Counted from the stretch's first letter, positions 25,029 through 34,810 are shown. The stretch is 53,787 nucleotides of DNA from JAFAGX01 sp035623255 (GCA_035623255.1 DASPTU010000046.1:1-53787), one strand, 5' to 3'. Notes: generated by a model from the sequence alone, not told the origin. Numbers and translations are program-made.

Positions 25029-26534
25029 CTATCGCCCAGAGGTTGGCGGTTGGGAAGGTGTGGATTGAGAATTGCGCGCACTTAGATTCAAATTCGATAG
25101 TGTAGCCGCGTCGAATCCGCCGCCCAGAGCCTTAACCAACAAGACACTGTCGACCATGCGTCTCCCAGCAATCTGAACGGCGGCACGCTCGTCCGAAAGA
25201 GCGACGGCTTGAGCTGTCGTCACCTCGAGATAGCTTGTGACTCCACCTTTATAGCGATTCTGTGACAGTGCCAGGGAGTGTTCGGCGGCTGATACCGCAC
25301 CAGCCTGCGTGGCTGCTTCCTGCTCCAGAAGGCGCAACTCCGCCAAATTGTCTTCCACTTCCTGGTATGCCGTGAGCACCGTCTGTTGATAATTCGCGAC
25401 CGCCTGATTGTAAGCGGCGCGGGCTTGATCAGTGCGTGCGCGGCGGCGGCCGACGTCAAACACCGTCACCATCGCTGAGATTCCCACCGACGCAAATCCA
25501 CTCGGCCCTGTGAGCCAATTCGTAATGTCTGTGCTTTCAAATCCGGCACTCGCAGGAAAACTGAACAGGGGAAAGTAAACCGCCCGCGCGACGCCAACAT
25601 TCGCGTTCGCCGCAGCCATCTGACGCTCGGTTGTCGCGATGTCCGGCCGCCTCTCGAGCAACTGCGATGGCAATCCAGGTGGAATCACGGGAGGAACCGC
25701 ATTCAAAGCAGCAAACTGCAAAGTAAAGCTCGGCGCCGGTTCTCCGACCAAAACTGCGATCGCATGCTCGAATTGGGTGCGTGCCGCTTTTACGTCGATG
25801 TCTTGTGCGCGGACCGTTTCCAGCTGGGTTTGCGCCTGTGCGACATCCACCTGTGAGGCAACTCCTCCCTGGTAGCGACTTTCGGTCAGCTGCAGTGCCT
25901 TTTGATAACTGTCTACGGTGGAATCGAGCAACTGCGCTTCCGCATCCAACTCACGCGCCTGGAAATAATCCGTGGCGAGGTCCGCATGCACGCTCAAACT
26001 CACTGCTTCAAGATCGGCGAAGCTGGCCTGGGCGTTTGCTCGATAAGCCGCGACGTTGCTCCGCACCCGCCCCCAAACGTCAGGTTCATACGACATGTCC
26101 GCCGAGAGGACCAGATCATTGGTCGTACCGCTGATATTAGAAGTCGCAAGCGGCCGATGGGACGAGAACCGCTCACGTGCCGCCGAGGCGTCGGCACTTA
26201 CGGAGGGGTACAAATCCGCGCGATAGTACCGTAGCAATGCGCGTGCCTGGTCGAACTGAGCCTGCGCCGCCTTGAGGCTCTGATTGGAGATGCTGACTTG
26301 TTCCTCGAGAGCGCTAAGCTGCGGATCCTGATATATCTCCCACCACTTGCCCCGCACCACCTGGTCGGACGGCTGCGCCTGTTTCCAGTGGGAGGGTGTT
26401 TCTTTGAACTCCGGCGGCGTTGGCGCCGGAGGTCGCGAATAGCGCGGCCCGACCGCGCAGCCGCACAAAATCACAAGGACGATCAGAGATGACAGCGTGA
26501 GAAATAGCAATTTCGGCTTGCCAGTCTTTCGCAT
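25029..26534 (-). CDS. RND efflux outer-membrane lipoprotein (OprM/NodT family)
   Basis: This 501-residue protein starts with a lipoprotein signal ending ILCGC (lipidated Cys26). The two repeated TolC-like halves follow, each with long helical hairpins (QSLKAAQAQFDQARALLRYY; YQQTVLTAYQEVEDNLAELR) and the ARELDAEAQLLDSTVDSYQKALQLTESRY-type block. It forms the outer-membrane exit duct of the tripartite pump. Its start overlaps the end of the adaptor gene by 1 bp (order permease, adaptor, duct on the minus strand). Confidence 0.94.
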   Translation of the reverse strand: MRKTGKPKLLFLTLSSLIVLVILCGCAVGPRYSRPPAPTPPEFKETPSHWKQAQPSDQVVRGKWWEIYQDPQLSALEEQVSISNQSLKAAQAQFDQARALLRYYRADLYPSVSADASAARERFSSHRPLATSNISGTTNDLVLSADMSYEPDVWGRVRSNVAAYRANAQASFADLEAVSLSVHADLATDYFQARELDAEAQLLDSTVDSYQKALQLTESRYQGGVASQVDVAQAQTQLETVRAQDIDVKAARTQFEHAIAVLVGEPAPSFTLQFAALNAVPPVIPPGLPSQLLERRPDIATTERQMAAANANVGVARAVYFPLFSFPASAGFESTDITNWLTGPSGFASVGISAMVTVFDVGRRRARTDQARAAYNQAVANYQQTVLTAYQEVEDNLAELRLLEQEAATQAGAVSAAEHSLALSQNRYKGGVTSYLEVTTAQAVALSDERAAVQIAGRRMVDSVLLVKALGGGFDAATLSNLNLSARNSQSTPSQPPTSGR

Positions 26535-27760
26535 CAGCGTCCTGGACTGCCTGGAGGGCTCACCACGCGAACCGCTTCTCCCGAGACAATCGAATCCGGC
26601 GGATTCACGATGATCGTTTCGTCGCCGTTCAATCCCGCAACAATTTCGACTTCGGTCCCGTAGTCGTGACCGATCGTAATCGGCTTAAGCTCGGCGTGAC
26701 TGTTGTTGTCAACTGCCGCAACGCGCAGGCCTTCGGAGCGAAACAGAAGAGTGTTGACCGGCAGGATGAACGATGAACCCGCAGTCGGAATCTTGAAGTG
26801 GGCCTCAGCGTATGCGCCGCTGAACAACGCCCCGGTTGGATTGTCTACCCGGATTTCCACCAGCAGGGTGCGAGTCGTTTGCTCAATTGCATTGGCAGTA
26901 CGAACCAGCGTTCCGGGAAAACGCCGTCCTGGAAATTCCGGCACTACCAGGTCCGCGCTGAGTCCTGGCTTCGTACTGGCCGCATAAACCTCCGGCACGT
27001 TCACGTAAACACGGAGCTTGTCCGGTTGTGCGATATGGAATAGTTCCGTCCGCACGCCGCCGGAACTGCCGGAGTCGATCAGTGCGCCAATATCCGTGTT
27101 GCGCGCCGTGATGACTCCGTCGAACGGCGCATAGATTTTCTCGAACGACTGCAATTCCTCCAGGCGCTTCACATTGGCTTGTGCTGCCTGGACCGTGGCT
27201 TTCTGTGCCGCAAAATTGCCCGCGGCATTATCTGCATCCTGTTTGGAGACTGAATCGGTCTTCAACAGTCCTTCGTAACGGTTGTAGGTGATCTCCGCCA
27301 GGTTCAGGTTCGCTTCCGCCGTTTGCAGATCGGAGCGCGCCTGGCGCAATTGCTGATCAACTTCCGGCGTCTCAATTTCAGCCAGCAGCTGACCCTGCCT
27401 CACATGACCGCCGATATCTACATACCATTTCTTCAAATACCCGTTGGTGCGGGAATAAATCGGTGAATCAATGTACGCCTGCACGTTGGCAGGAAGAACC
27501 ACTTCATCCGCCGGGGCCGCGCGCTTCGGACGCACCACGGAGACCGTTGGCACTGCCATCTGCTGGGTTTCGTCCGCCAGCCTGGCTTCCGCTCGTTTCC
27601 GCGGAACAATCCCGCCGACAATGACGAGAACTGCTGCAGCAATTGCCAACACGGCGATCCACCAGCGTGAAGCTCGCTTCTCACCGCCCGACGGGCGATA
27701 GTCCTGCTTGCGCATTTGCAGAACCGGCCGTTCCGCTTCGCCCGGCTGCTCAACTCTCAT
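26534..27760 (-). CDS. RND efflux periplasmic adaptor (membrane fusion protein)
   Basis: This 408-residue protein has a membrane anchor at about 32-50 (WIAVLAIAAAVLVIVGGI). The MFP core follows: a lipoyl-like half (GYLKKWYVDIGGHVRQGQLL), an alpha-helical hairpin (about 145-225), the second lipoyl half (IYAPFDGVITARNTDIGALID) and beta-barrel domains. It bridges the inner-membrane permease and the outer-membrane duct. It begins 64 bp after the permease gene and overlaps the duct gene by 1 bp, so it is clearly in one operon. Confidence 0.94.
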   Translation of the reverse strand: MRVEQPGEAERPVLQMRKQDYRPSGGEKRASRWWIAVLAIAAAVLVIVGGIVPRKRAEARLADETQQMAVPTVSVVRPKRAAPADEVVLPANVQAYIDSPIYSRTNGYLKKWYVDIGGHVRQGQLLAEIETPEVDQQLRQARSDLQTAEANLNLAEITYNRYEGLLKTDSVSKQDADNAAGNFAAQKATVQAAQANVKRLEELQSFEKIYAPFDGVITARNTDIGALIDSGSSGGVRTELFHIAQPDKLRVYVNVPEVYAASTKPGLSADLVVPEFPGRRFPGTLVRTANAIEQTTRTLLVEIRVDNPTGALFSGAYAEAHFKIPTAGSSFILPVNTLLFRSEGLRVAAVDNNSHAELKPITIGHDYGTEVEIVAGLNGDETIIVNPPDSIVSGEAVRVVSPPGSPGR

Positions 27761-27824
27761 GAGCCACTCCGTAAAACCTCATAACAAGAATGATTGGATG
27801 AAATTCAATAGCCATACATTTCAA

Positions 27825-30800
27825 TTAGTGTTTGCGGATTTCCCTTGCCACTCCTCTACGCCCATGTAACATACTGAAAAATACCGGGACAAAAAACAGG
27901 GAAGCCAGCGTAGCAAATAGCAGCCCTCCGATCACTGCCCTGCCCAAAGGAGCGTTTTGTTCACCGCCCTCACCCAGGCCCAGCGCCATGGGCACCATCC
28001 CGATGATCATGGCCAGTGCCGTCATGATCACCGGCCGGAATCGGGTGAACCCCGCATTCAAAGCCGACAGCAGCGGGTCATGCCCTTCCGCCATCTGCTC
28101 CTTCGCGAAACTCACCACCAGAATACTATTCGCTGTGGCCACGCCCATGCACATGATCGATCCCGTCAACGCGGGCACGCTCAACGTGGTGTGCGTAATA
28201 AACAGCATCCACGAAATTCCGGCCAAGGCCGCAGGCAATGCAGAAATGATGATGAAGGGATCCAGCCACGACTGAAAATTGACCACGATCAATAGATACA
28301 CCAGCAAGATCGAGAACACCAACCCGCTCAGCAGGCCAATGTAGGAAGAACGCATGGTCTCGATCTGTCCGCGCACGATCACCTCCGTGCCTCTGGGCGC
28401 CTGCGCTTTGGCGTTGGTGACAATCCCATTGATGTCTCGCGCTACGCCGCCAAGATCTCTTCCCTGCACCGACCCATAAATATCAATCACGGGAGAAATG
28501 TTGTAGTGCGAAACCGTTGCCATCCCTACGCCACGTTGAATCTCGGCGATGCTGGTCAATATCTGCGGACGAGCATTGCTCGGCCCGGTGACCGGAACAT
28601 TTTGCAAATCCTGAAGCGATTGAATCCGATATTGCGGGGTTTGTGTGGCGATGCTGTATTCAACGCCATTTTTCGGATCAAGCCAGAATTCCGGAGTTGT
28701 TTGAAAACTGCCACTCAGAGATATGAGCAGATTGTTGGCTACGTCACGCTCCGTATAGCCCACCTGTTGCGCCTTGGTGCGATCCACATTCACGTGCAGA
28801 TAGGGTTGGTCGAATGGCTGCTGGATACGCACGTCGACCGTCCCGGGTATCTTCCGAAGGCGGGTCAGCAACCGGCTGGCATACTCCCGATTTGCCCCCA
28901 GATTGTTTCCCACGACTTGAATGTCAATCGGCGACGGCAACCCGAAGTTCAAGATTTGACTGACGATGTCCGCGGGCAAGAACGAGAAGGTGGTTCCGGG
29001 AAACTGCCTGGCGAGGCTCAGACGCAGATCATGAACGTAATCCGCGGTCGATGAATGACCTTCTTTCAAACTCACCAGAATGTCGGCATCTCCAGACCCC
29101 ACTGGGGCGGAAGTGCTGTAGGAAAGATTAACGCTGCTGTAGGGCAGGCCGATGTTGTCAATGATGGTATCCAGTTGGTCAGGCGGAATCTGCTGGCGTA
29201 TGAACTGCTCAACCAGATCACACAAGCGGGCAGTCTCTTCGATTCGTGTTCCGGTTCGCGCTCGCAGGTGCAGCTTGAATTGACCGCTATCCACGGCAGG
29301 AAAGAAATCCTGTCCCAACCATGGCACCAGGATCAGCAAAGAAGCCACGCAAATGCCGAGGAACGCCAACAAGAATAGCCGCCGGCTCCGCAAACAACTC
29401 TGCAGAAGATCGTGATAGCCATCACGCAAGCGCTCGAAACTGTGTTCGAACTGAACCTGCCAATGAACCAGTGGATTTTTACTTTGCGCTGCCGCTTGCA
29501 GTTCGTCTTCATGACCTCGCAACAGATATTTGGCCATGGTCGGCACCAAAGTTCGCGAAAGCAGATATGAAGCCAGCATGGCGAAGCAAACCGCTTCCGC
29601 CAACGGAACGAAAAGATATCGCGCGACGCCCGTCAGGAAGAACATGGGCACAAAGACAATGCAGATGCACAGCGTAGATACAAAAGCCGGCACTGCAATC
29701 TGTTGGGCGCCATCCAGAATTGCGTGTTCGACCTCTTTGCCCTGGGCCAGGTTGCGGTTTATGTTTTCAATCTCGACTGTAGCGTCATCGACCAGGATTC
29801 CCACGGCCAGGGCCAAGCCGCCCAGCGTCATTATGTTGATGGTTTCGCCCAAGGCACTGAGCACGATCACCGAGGTCAGAATCGACAGCGGGATGGAGAC
29901 TGCAATAATGACCGTGCTCCGCCAATTCCCGAGAAAGACCAGAATCATCAAGCCCGTCAAGCAGGCCGCGATTGTCGCTTCTTTTAACACGCCGTTAATC
30001 GAAGCGCGAACAAACAACGACTGATCCGCGAGTGGCTTAATCTGCAATTCGGCCGGCAACGTTGCCTTGATCGTGGGCAGCAGCGATTTGATGCCAGACA
30101 CGATGTCCAGGGTCGAGGCGTCGCCTGTCTTCAGCACCGTCAACAAGGCAGAGCGCTGCCCGTTGACACGCGCAATATTCGTTTGCGGTGGGAAACCATC
30201 GCGAACCCACGCGACGTCGCGAATATAAATTGTTGTGCTGCCAATCGTCTTAACCGGAATCTGGTTCAGCGCCTGAATCGTCTCGGGGCTGCCATTGAGA
30301 TCGACGTCGTATTCGAATTGACCAATCTTCGACGTGCCGGATGGCAAGATCAGGTTTTGCACACTGACGGCGTTCACTACATCGAGCGGCGAAAGTCCCT
30401 TGGACTGGAGTGCAGAAGTGTTCAGGTCGACCTGCACTTGCCGCAGCTTTCCCCCATAGGGGTACGGCACTCCAACGCCGCGTACCGTAATCAAACGCGT
30501 GCGAATGAAATTTACGCCGTAGTCAAACAGTTGCTGTTCCGAGAGCGTTTTCCCCGAAAGAGCGAGTTGCAGGATCGGCACGCTCGAAGCGTTGTAACTG
30601 ATCACTAAAGGGGGTGTAGTTCCCGGTGGCAGTTGCCGTAATTGGGTCTGCGAAATTGCCGTCACCTGAGCAATAGCTCGTTCTATGTTTGCATTCGGCT
30701 GAAAAAAGATTTTGACCACCGCCTTTTCTGGCAATGACTGAGACTCTATGTGCTGAATGTTATCCACTGTCGTAGTCATCGCCCGCTCAGTCAGGCTGAC

Positions 30801-30989
30801 GATGCGATCTGACATCTGCTCAGCCGTAAAACCCTGGTACGTCCAGAGCACGCTAACGACGGGAATATTAATGTTGGGGAAAATATCGGTCGGGGTTCGC
30901 AGGATGACGATCGGCCCTAAGATCAGGAGCAACAACGCGACGACGACAAAAGTATAAGGTCGTCTTAAAGCGAGTCGAACGATCCACAT
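27825..30989 (-). CDS. RND efflux permease, HAE1/AcrB type
   Basis: This 1054-residue protein has the standard RND layout of 12 membrane helices and two large periplasmic loops. The opening RRPYTFVVVALLLLILGPIVIL is helix 1. Helix 4 contains the proton-relay pair in LVDDATVEIENI. The C-terminal half repeats the fold (FINPAL/PAALAG-type helix, VATANSILVVSFAKEQ). It uses proton influx to expel hydrophobic compounds or drugs. It is the first gene of the operon with adaptor and duct downstream. The substrate is not predictable, and no local regulator gene is present. Confidence 0.95.
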   Translation of the reverse strand: MWIVRLALRRPYTFVVVALLLLILGPIVILRTPTDIFPNINIPVVSVLWTYQGFTAEQMSDRIVSLTERAMTTTVDNIQHIESQSLPEKAVVKIFFQPNANIERAIAQVTAISQTQLRQLPPGTTPPLVISYNASSVPILQLALSGKTLSEQQLFDYGVNFIRTRLITVRGVGVPYPYGGKLRQVQVDLNTSALQSKGLSPLDVVNAVSVQNLILPSGTSKIGQFEYDVDLNGSPETIQALNQIPVKTIGSTTIYIRDVAWVRDGFPPQTNIARVNGQRSALLTVLKTGDASTLDIVSGIKSLLPTIKATLPAELQIKPLADQSLFVRASINGVLKEATIAACLTGLMILVFLGNWRSTVIIAVSIPLSILTSVIVLSALGETINIMTLGGLALAVGILVDDATVEIENINRNLAQGKEVEHAILDGAQQIAVPAFVSTLCICIVFVPMFFLTGVARYLFVPLAEAVCFAMLASYLLSRTLVPTMAKYLLRGHEDELQAAAQSKNPLVHWQVQFEHSFERLRDGYHDLLQSCLRSRRLFLLAFLGICVASLLILVPWLGQDFFPAVDSGQFKLHLRARTGTRIEETARLCDLVEQFIRQQIPPDQLDTIIDNIGLPYSSVNLSYSTSAPVGSGDADILVSLKEGHSSTADYVHDLRLSLARQFPGTTFSFLPADIVSQILNFGLPSPIDIQVVGNNLGANREYASRLLTRLRKIPGTVDVRIQQPFDQPYLHVNVDRTKAQQVGYTERDVANNLLISLSGSFQTTPEFWLDPKNGVEYSIATQTPQYRIQSLQDLQNVPVTGPSNARPQILTSIAEIQRGVGMATVSHYNISPVIDIYGSVQGRDLGGVARDINGIVTNAKAQAPRGTEVIVRGQIETMRSSYIGLLSGLVFSILLVYLLIVVNFQSWLDPFIIISALPAALAGISWMLFITHTTLSVPALTGSIMCMGVATANSILVVSFAKEQMAEGHDPLLSALNAGFTRFRPVIMTALAMIIGMVPMALGLGEGGEQNAPLGRAVIGGLLFATLASLFFVPVFFSMLHGRRGVAREIRKH

Positions 30990-31305
30990 AAGAATCTCGG
31001 ACGCTCACAACGAGGCTCCGCTTCCCGGGAGTCAGTGCGAGCAATGTTTCAGAGCGCGAGGAGCCCATCTATCCGAATCTGAACATCCCGATCAGGACGC
31101 TGAATCGCCGGAGTGGCTCAGCAATATGGTATTCGATTCAGCTATTTAGGTCGAGATGCAGAGTTTTGTACACACCCGCAGTCCGGGTATGCCCGCGGCG
31201 AGTACTCAATTGTATTTGCAGCTTGCGTCCACGTTTCCAAACTCGCTTTTCCAACTCACAATCTGCGCTATACTGCCCTCAACCCGATTCCCAGGAAAGC
31301 GACCT
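30990..31305. other. Intergenic region before the zapB-like/zapA genes
   Basis: This 316-bp gap lies between the divergent efflux operon and the ZapB-like gene. The one promising promoter element on the plus strand is TATACT at 31269-31274, about 30 bp before the ribosome site; no good -35 is seen. A longer frame starting at 31156 would fuse 50 unrelated residues to the small protein and is not accepted. Confidence 0.4.
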
Positions 31306-31602
31306 ATGTCTGTGAAAATAACGGAACAAGCACCGGCCCATGTGCCGGTGGACGATTTTCAGGTGCTCGAAGGCAAGGTTTATCGCGCCATCGAGTTGTA
31401 CAAAGCCATCCAGCAAGCGCGGGCAACTGCGGAGCGTGATGTGAAACGTCTGCGTGAGCAATTGCACGAGCGTGATCAGGAACTCGAAAGTCTGCGCCGC
31501 GAAATGGTTCAGTTACGTCGTGACCGCGAGGAAGTTCGGGGACGTGTGGAGAAGATGCTGCAGCGCATCGACGACCTCTCCGAGCAGCAGGCAGCAAGTT
31601 AG
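31306..31602 (+). CDS. ZapB-like coiled-coil cell-division protein
   Basis: ATG 31306 is preceded by AGGAAAG and gives 98 residues. From about residue 20 the sequence is one continuous heptad-rich coiled coil (KVYRAIELYKAIQQARA, then VKRLREQLHERDQELESLR) dense in Glu, Arg and Leu. Small coiled-coil proteins encoded just before zapA in this arrangement resemble ZapB, which links the Z-ring to other division factors. The call rests on coiled-coil character plus neighbourhood, so a different scaffold role is possible. zapA follows 71 bp downstream. Confidence 0.72.
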   Translation: MSVKITEQAPAHVPVDDFQVLEGKVYRAIELYKAIQQARATAERDVKRLREQLHERDQELESLRREMVQLRRDREEVRGRVEKMLQRIDDLSEQQAAS

Positions 31603-31646
31603 ATTTGTCATCCGGAGTGAGCCCGAAGCCGCGAAGGATGACAAAT
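31603..31646. repeat. Palindromic intergenic repeat (ATTTGTCATCC arms)
   Basis: ATTTGTCATCC (31603-31613) and GGATGACAAAT (31636-31646) are perfect 11-bp inverted arms around a 22-nt centre with a GAGTGAGCCCGAAG-type core. This resembles a widespread class of GTCATCC...GGATGAC interspersed repeats found between genes in several soil bacteria. It lies between the zapB-like stop and the zapA ribosome site and would fold in the mRNA, so it could tune zapA expression. Confidence 0.6.
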
Positions 31647-31673
31647 GACGGGTAAATACAGAGGAGCAAGTGA

Positions 31674-32009
31674 ATGCCAGCGCCCAGCAAGCAACCTCAG
31701 CCGCCGAACCGCAGCAGCAACAGCGTCCGTGTGGAAATCTTCGATCAGGCATACAATCTCTCCGGTCCCGACCCGCAATACATTTTGAAATTGGCCGAGT
31801 ACGTCGACGCTAAAATGCGTGCGGTCGCCGAGCAGACTCACACGGTTGACACGGTTCGCGTCGCCGTGCTCGCAGCCCTGAATATCGCTGACGAATACCA
31901 CGTTTCGAGGCGAGGCCAGGAGGACGGTGCCGTTGATTACCTGAAGCGCGCCCAGACTCTTTCCAACGCCCTCGACGAAGTCCTCAATAAGGAGCGGCGC
32001 GCCGGGTAA
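31674..32009 (+). CDS. zapA: Cell division protein ZapA
   Basis: This 111-residue protein has a disordered N-terminus (about 1-18) followed by the ZapA domain: VRVEIFDQAYNLSGPDPQYILKLAEYVDAKMR, then VRVAVLAALNIADEY and a C-terminal helix for coiled-coil dimerisation. ZapA bundles FtsZ filaments at the division site. GAGGAG precedes the ATG. The gene directly precedes the probable 6S RNA, the same zapA-ssrS order as in Escherichia coli. Confidence 0.93.
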   Translation: MPAPSKQPQPPNRSSNSVRVEIFDQAYNLSGPDPQYILKLAEYVDAKMRAVAEQTHTVDTVRVAVLAALNIADEYHVSRRGQEDGAVDYLKRAQTLSNALDEVLNKERRAG

Positions 32010-32127
32010 CCAAAGTTGCTGGCAACCGGAGTACCAACTTTTTGTGCTGCCCTACTTGCGAATCCTACCGAATTTGCCTAGCATCCGAATTGAAAGCCGG
32101 CCTGCTACGTTGGTGATGGTGGTAACC

Positions 32128-32312
32128 GATTTTTGAACCAACACCTGAATGAACGGGGGCCCGACTCGTTAAGATCCGGTGTGCCATGCTCCGCCACGCG
32201 GAGACGCCTAAAGGGTCGCGGAGGGTTCCCACACGTCTTACGACGGTTCATTCTCGGCCCACCACACGGCCCAGTGGGTCGGCTTGTTCGTTGTCGTCCG
32301 CTGAATAAGAAA
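32128..32312 (+). ncRNA. ssrS: Probable 6S RNA
   Basis: The 427-bp gap after zapA contains no credible gene but a structured stretch. A long closing stem pairs AATGAAC (32148-32154) with GTTCGTT (32286-32292) and, inside it, GGGCC-GAC (32157-32165, one bulge) with GTCGGCTT (32278-32285). The central part holds GTGTG...CACAC arms and a GCTCCGC...GACGCCTAAAGGGTCGCG series that resembles the order of blocks in E. coli 6S RNA (GCUCCGC, then AAGCCUUAAAACUGCG). 6S RNA mimics an open promoter and binds housekeeping RNA polymerase. Position after zapA is the classic site. Ends are approximate. Confidence 0.55.
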
Positions 32313-32436
32313 TAAGCCATCTCTTGTTGTGGCTGTTCCGCCCGCTTCTCGATAGCCAGAAGAAGTCATATCCTCGACCGCGTCCTTCCAGTACACTAGC
32401 GTGACGCGCACTCATCCCTGAGAGCTGAGGTTTGCC

Positions 32437-33219
32437 ATGAGCGCGTCCGACGATAGGTTCTATCGCGCCAAGGTTGCACAGCGCGTTGATTTGGGTCCCA
32501 CGCTCTGGACCGTGCGTCTCCGCGTCGACGGAGATTTCAAGTTCAAAGCCGGTCAGTATGCAACCCTGTGCGTTCAGGATGCTGATGGGAAGCGTTGCGA
32601 GCGTCCCTACTCAATCGTTTCAGCCCCATTTGAAAGTGAGATTGAATTTTTTCTGGAGCTGGTGCCAGGCGGTGACATGACACCGCGCCTTTACAAGTTG
32701 CAGGTCGAAGACGAACTCCTCGTGCGGAAATCGGCCAAAGGCCGTTTCACTCTGGACGCGCAAAGCGGTCGGACGAATCACCTTCTGGTTTGCACAGTGA
32801 CCGGAGTCGCCCCGTTTGTGAGCTACGCGCGTAGCCTTCGCAAAGAATGGCAACAAGACAAGGACGCCGGTGAATACAAACTTTATCTTCTCAATGGCGC
32901 GAGCAGCCCCGATGAATTCGGCTACTTTGGCGAACTGCAAAGACTCGCCACCGAGGTTCCATGGCTGCAATATGTGCCGACGGTGAGCCGACCCTGGCAG
33001 GACACAACCTGGATGGGCGAGACTGGGCGCGTCGACGACATCATTCGCAAGTATGCCGACAAGTGGGGCCTCAACGGATCCAACAGCGTTGCCTACCTGT
33101 GCGGCAACCCGGAAATGATCGAACATGTGAAAGGAATCCTGGGGCGCGTCGGTTTCGAAAAAGAACATCTGAGAGAAGAGTCGTACTGGGTCCCGGGAAA
33201 ATCCTTGAATTCAATGTGA
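32437..33219 (+). CDS. Ferredoxin/flavodoxin-NADP reductase family protein
   Basis: This 260-residue flavoprotein has the two-domain FNR fold: an FAD-binding barrel with RPYSIVSAP (RxYS motif, near residues 55-63) and a nucleotide domain with TVTGVAPFVSYARSL (GxxP-type NADP loop, near 118-132) and a YLCGNPEMIEHVKGIL block near 213-228. It passes electrons between NADPH and a ferredoxin or flavodoxin. Its length and the Tyr-Trp C-terminal region (EESYWVPG) fit the bacterial subclass I/II enzymes. It is probably a single-gene unit downstream of the 6S RNA. Confidence 0.9.
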   Translation: MSASDDRFYRAKVAQRVDLGPTLWTVRLRVDGDFKFKAGQYATLCVQDADGKRCERPYSIVSAPFESEIEFFLELVPGGDMTPRLYKLQVEDELLVRKSAKGRFTLDAQSGRTNHLLVCTVTGVAPFVSYARSLRKEWQQDKDAGEYKLYLLNGASSPDEFGYFGELQRLATEVPWLQYVPTVSRPWQDTTWMGETGRVDDIIRKYADKWGLNGSNSVAYLCGNPEMIEHVKGILGRVGFEKEHLREESYWVPGKSLNSM

Positions 33220-33285
33220 CCGATGCGCCATTAGCGCCAGGGACATCGCTACACTCAGTTTCTTCGCTTATACTCTCTCATCCTT

Positions 33286-34653
33286 ATGGAGAACTCCGTC
33301 CGCGCGACGACGCCCCCTGCGCACTTGCTTCGCGAACTTGGCGTAAGCCAGGCATGCGCGATCGTGGTGGGCACGATTATTGGCAGCGGCATCTTCCTGG
33401 TTCCCTCTGAAATGATGCAGGCCGTCGGGTCGGCCAAATTGGTGTACCTGGTCTGGCTCGTTGGAGGCCTGCTTTCGTTTTTCGGAGCATTGACTTATGC
33501 CGAACTCGGCGCCATGAAGCCACAAGCTGGAGGCGAATATGTGTATGTTCGCGATGCTTACGGCCCGCTCGCCGGATTTCTCTACGGCTGGACCTGGTTC
33601 CTAATCGCCAAGCCGGCATCCATCGCCACCATCACAACCGGCCTCGTCCGAATCCTGGGGACTTTTTCGGTCTTCAGTTTCTTCGCTCACGCCGCCATTG
33701 GTTCGGTCAGTTACGGCCAGTTCGTTGCAGTTTCTGCCGTCGTACTGATTTCCTTTTTGAATTACATCGGCATCAAGAAAGCCGGAGAATTCCAACTCAT
33801 CTTCACTTTATTAAAGGTCGCCATCATACTCGCCATCGTCTTCATCGGATTTACCTACAGCGCGGGCCGATGGAGCCACTTCGCCGAATCCTACTCCGGG
33901 GCCAAAGGTGGTATTGCGGGATTCATGGCGGCGCTGGTCGCGGCTCTCTGGGCCTACGATGGCTGGAACGATCTCAACATGGTTTCTGAAGAAATTCGCG
34001 ACCCTGAACGCAACATCCCGGTCGCGCTCATCGTTGGTGTGGCTGTGGTCGGCGCTCTGTACATGCTGGTGAATGCCGCCGTACAGTTTGTTCTTCCAGC
34101 AAATGCCATCGCTGCTTCGCCGCGTGTTGCCTCGGACGCGATTGGGATCGTGCTCGGGCAAGCCGGCGCTGCCATCGTCTCAGCAGCCATGGCCATTTCG
34201 ATGCTGGTCACGTTGAATGGCACGACCATGAGCGGCGCACGCGTGCCCTTCGCCGTGGCTCGGGATGGCTATTTCTTCTCGGCGCTGGCTGAAGTTCATC
34301 CTCGCTATCACACGCCTTCAGTCGCAATCATTGTGCAGGCTGTTCTCGCAATCATCCTCCTGCTACTCGGCGGCAGCTTCCGGCAATTCTTCTCGCTGGC
34401 GATCTTCGCGGAATGGCTCTTTTACATGATTGCCGGCAGCACTATTTTCGTCTTCCGCCAGCGCGATCCACAGGCTCGCCGCCCCTATCGGGTTTGGGGA
34501 TATCCCGTGGTGCCAGCCCTTTTTGTGATTGCTGCTGCTATCTTGCTTTATTACACCTTCACCGACAATCTCCGAAATTCTGCCCTCGGCTGCCTCGTTA
34601 TTCTGGCCGGCGTACCTGTTTTCTATGCCTTTGCCCGGCGCCGACACAGCTAA
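33286..34653 (+). CDS. APC-family amino acid permease
   Basis: This 455-residue protein has 12 predicted membrane helices. The first contains VVGTIIGSGIF, the APC superfamily signature that binds the substrate carboxylate, and the WAYDGWNDLNMVSEEIRDPERNIP segment is the usual helix-6 region. It imports or exchanges amino acids. There is no ribosome site. A TATACT hexamer at 33269-33274 would place transcription start only a few bases before the ATG, so a near-leaderless mRNA is possible. Confidence 0.92.
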   Translation: MENSVRATTPPAHLLRELGVSQACAIVVGTIIGSGIFLVPSEMMQAVGSAKLVYLVWLVGGLLSFFGALTYAELGAMKPQAGGEYVYVRDAYGPLAGFLYGWTWFLIAKPASIATITTGLVRILGTFSVFSFFAHAAIGSVSYGQFVAVSAVVLISFLNYIGIKKAGEFQLIFTLLKVAIILAIVFIGFTYSAGRWSHFAESYSGAKGGIAGFMAALVAALWAYDGWNDLNMVSEEIRDPERNIPVALIVGVAVVGALYMLVNAAVQFVLPANAIAASPRVASDAIGIVLGQAGAAIVSAAMAISMLVTLNGTTMSGARVPFAVARDGYFFSALAEVHPRYHTPSVAIIVQAVLAIILLLLGGSFRQFFSLAIFAEWLFYMIAGSTIFVFRQRDPQARRPYRVWGYPVVPALFVIAAAILLYYTFTDNLRNSALGCLVILAGVPVFYAFARRRHS

Positions 34654-34810
34654 GACCAGTCTGTCTCCGCTTTCTGGGATTCAAGAATCCGTGGTTACCC
34701 AAGTACACGGGCAGTAGTCACGTTTACGCAGAAATCAGTCTCCCGTAACGTGAGTTTTACCCGCGCAGCGAGCCCCCCGGAATGCGGGACCTTCGGGAGC
34801 TGGAATACCT

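Noticed and set aside
32105..32320. Short frames on both strands in the gap after zapA
   Set aside because: The region folds as a structured RNA and the frames have no ribosome site.
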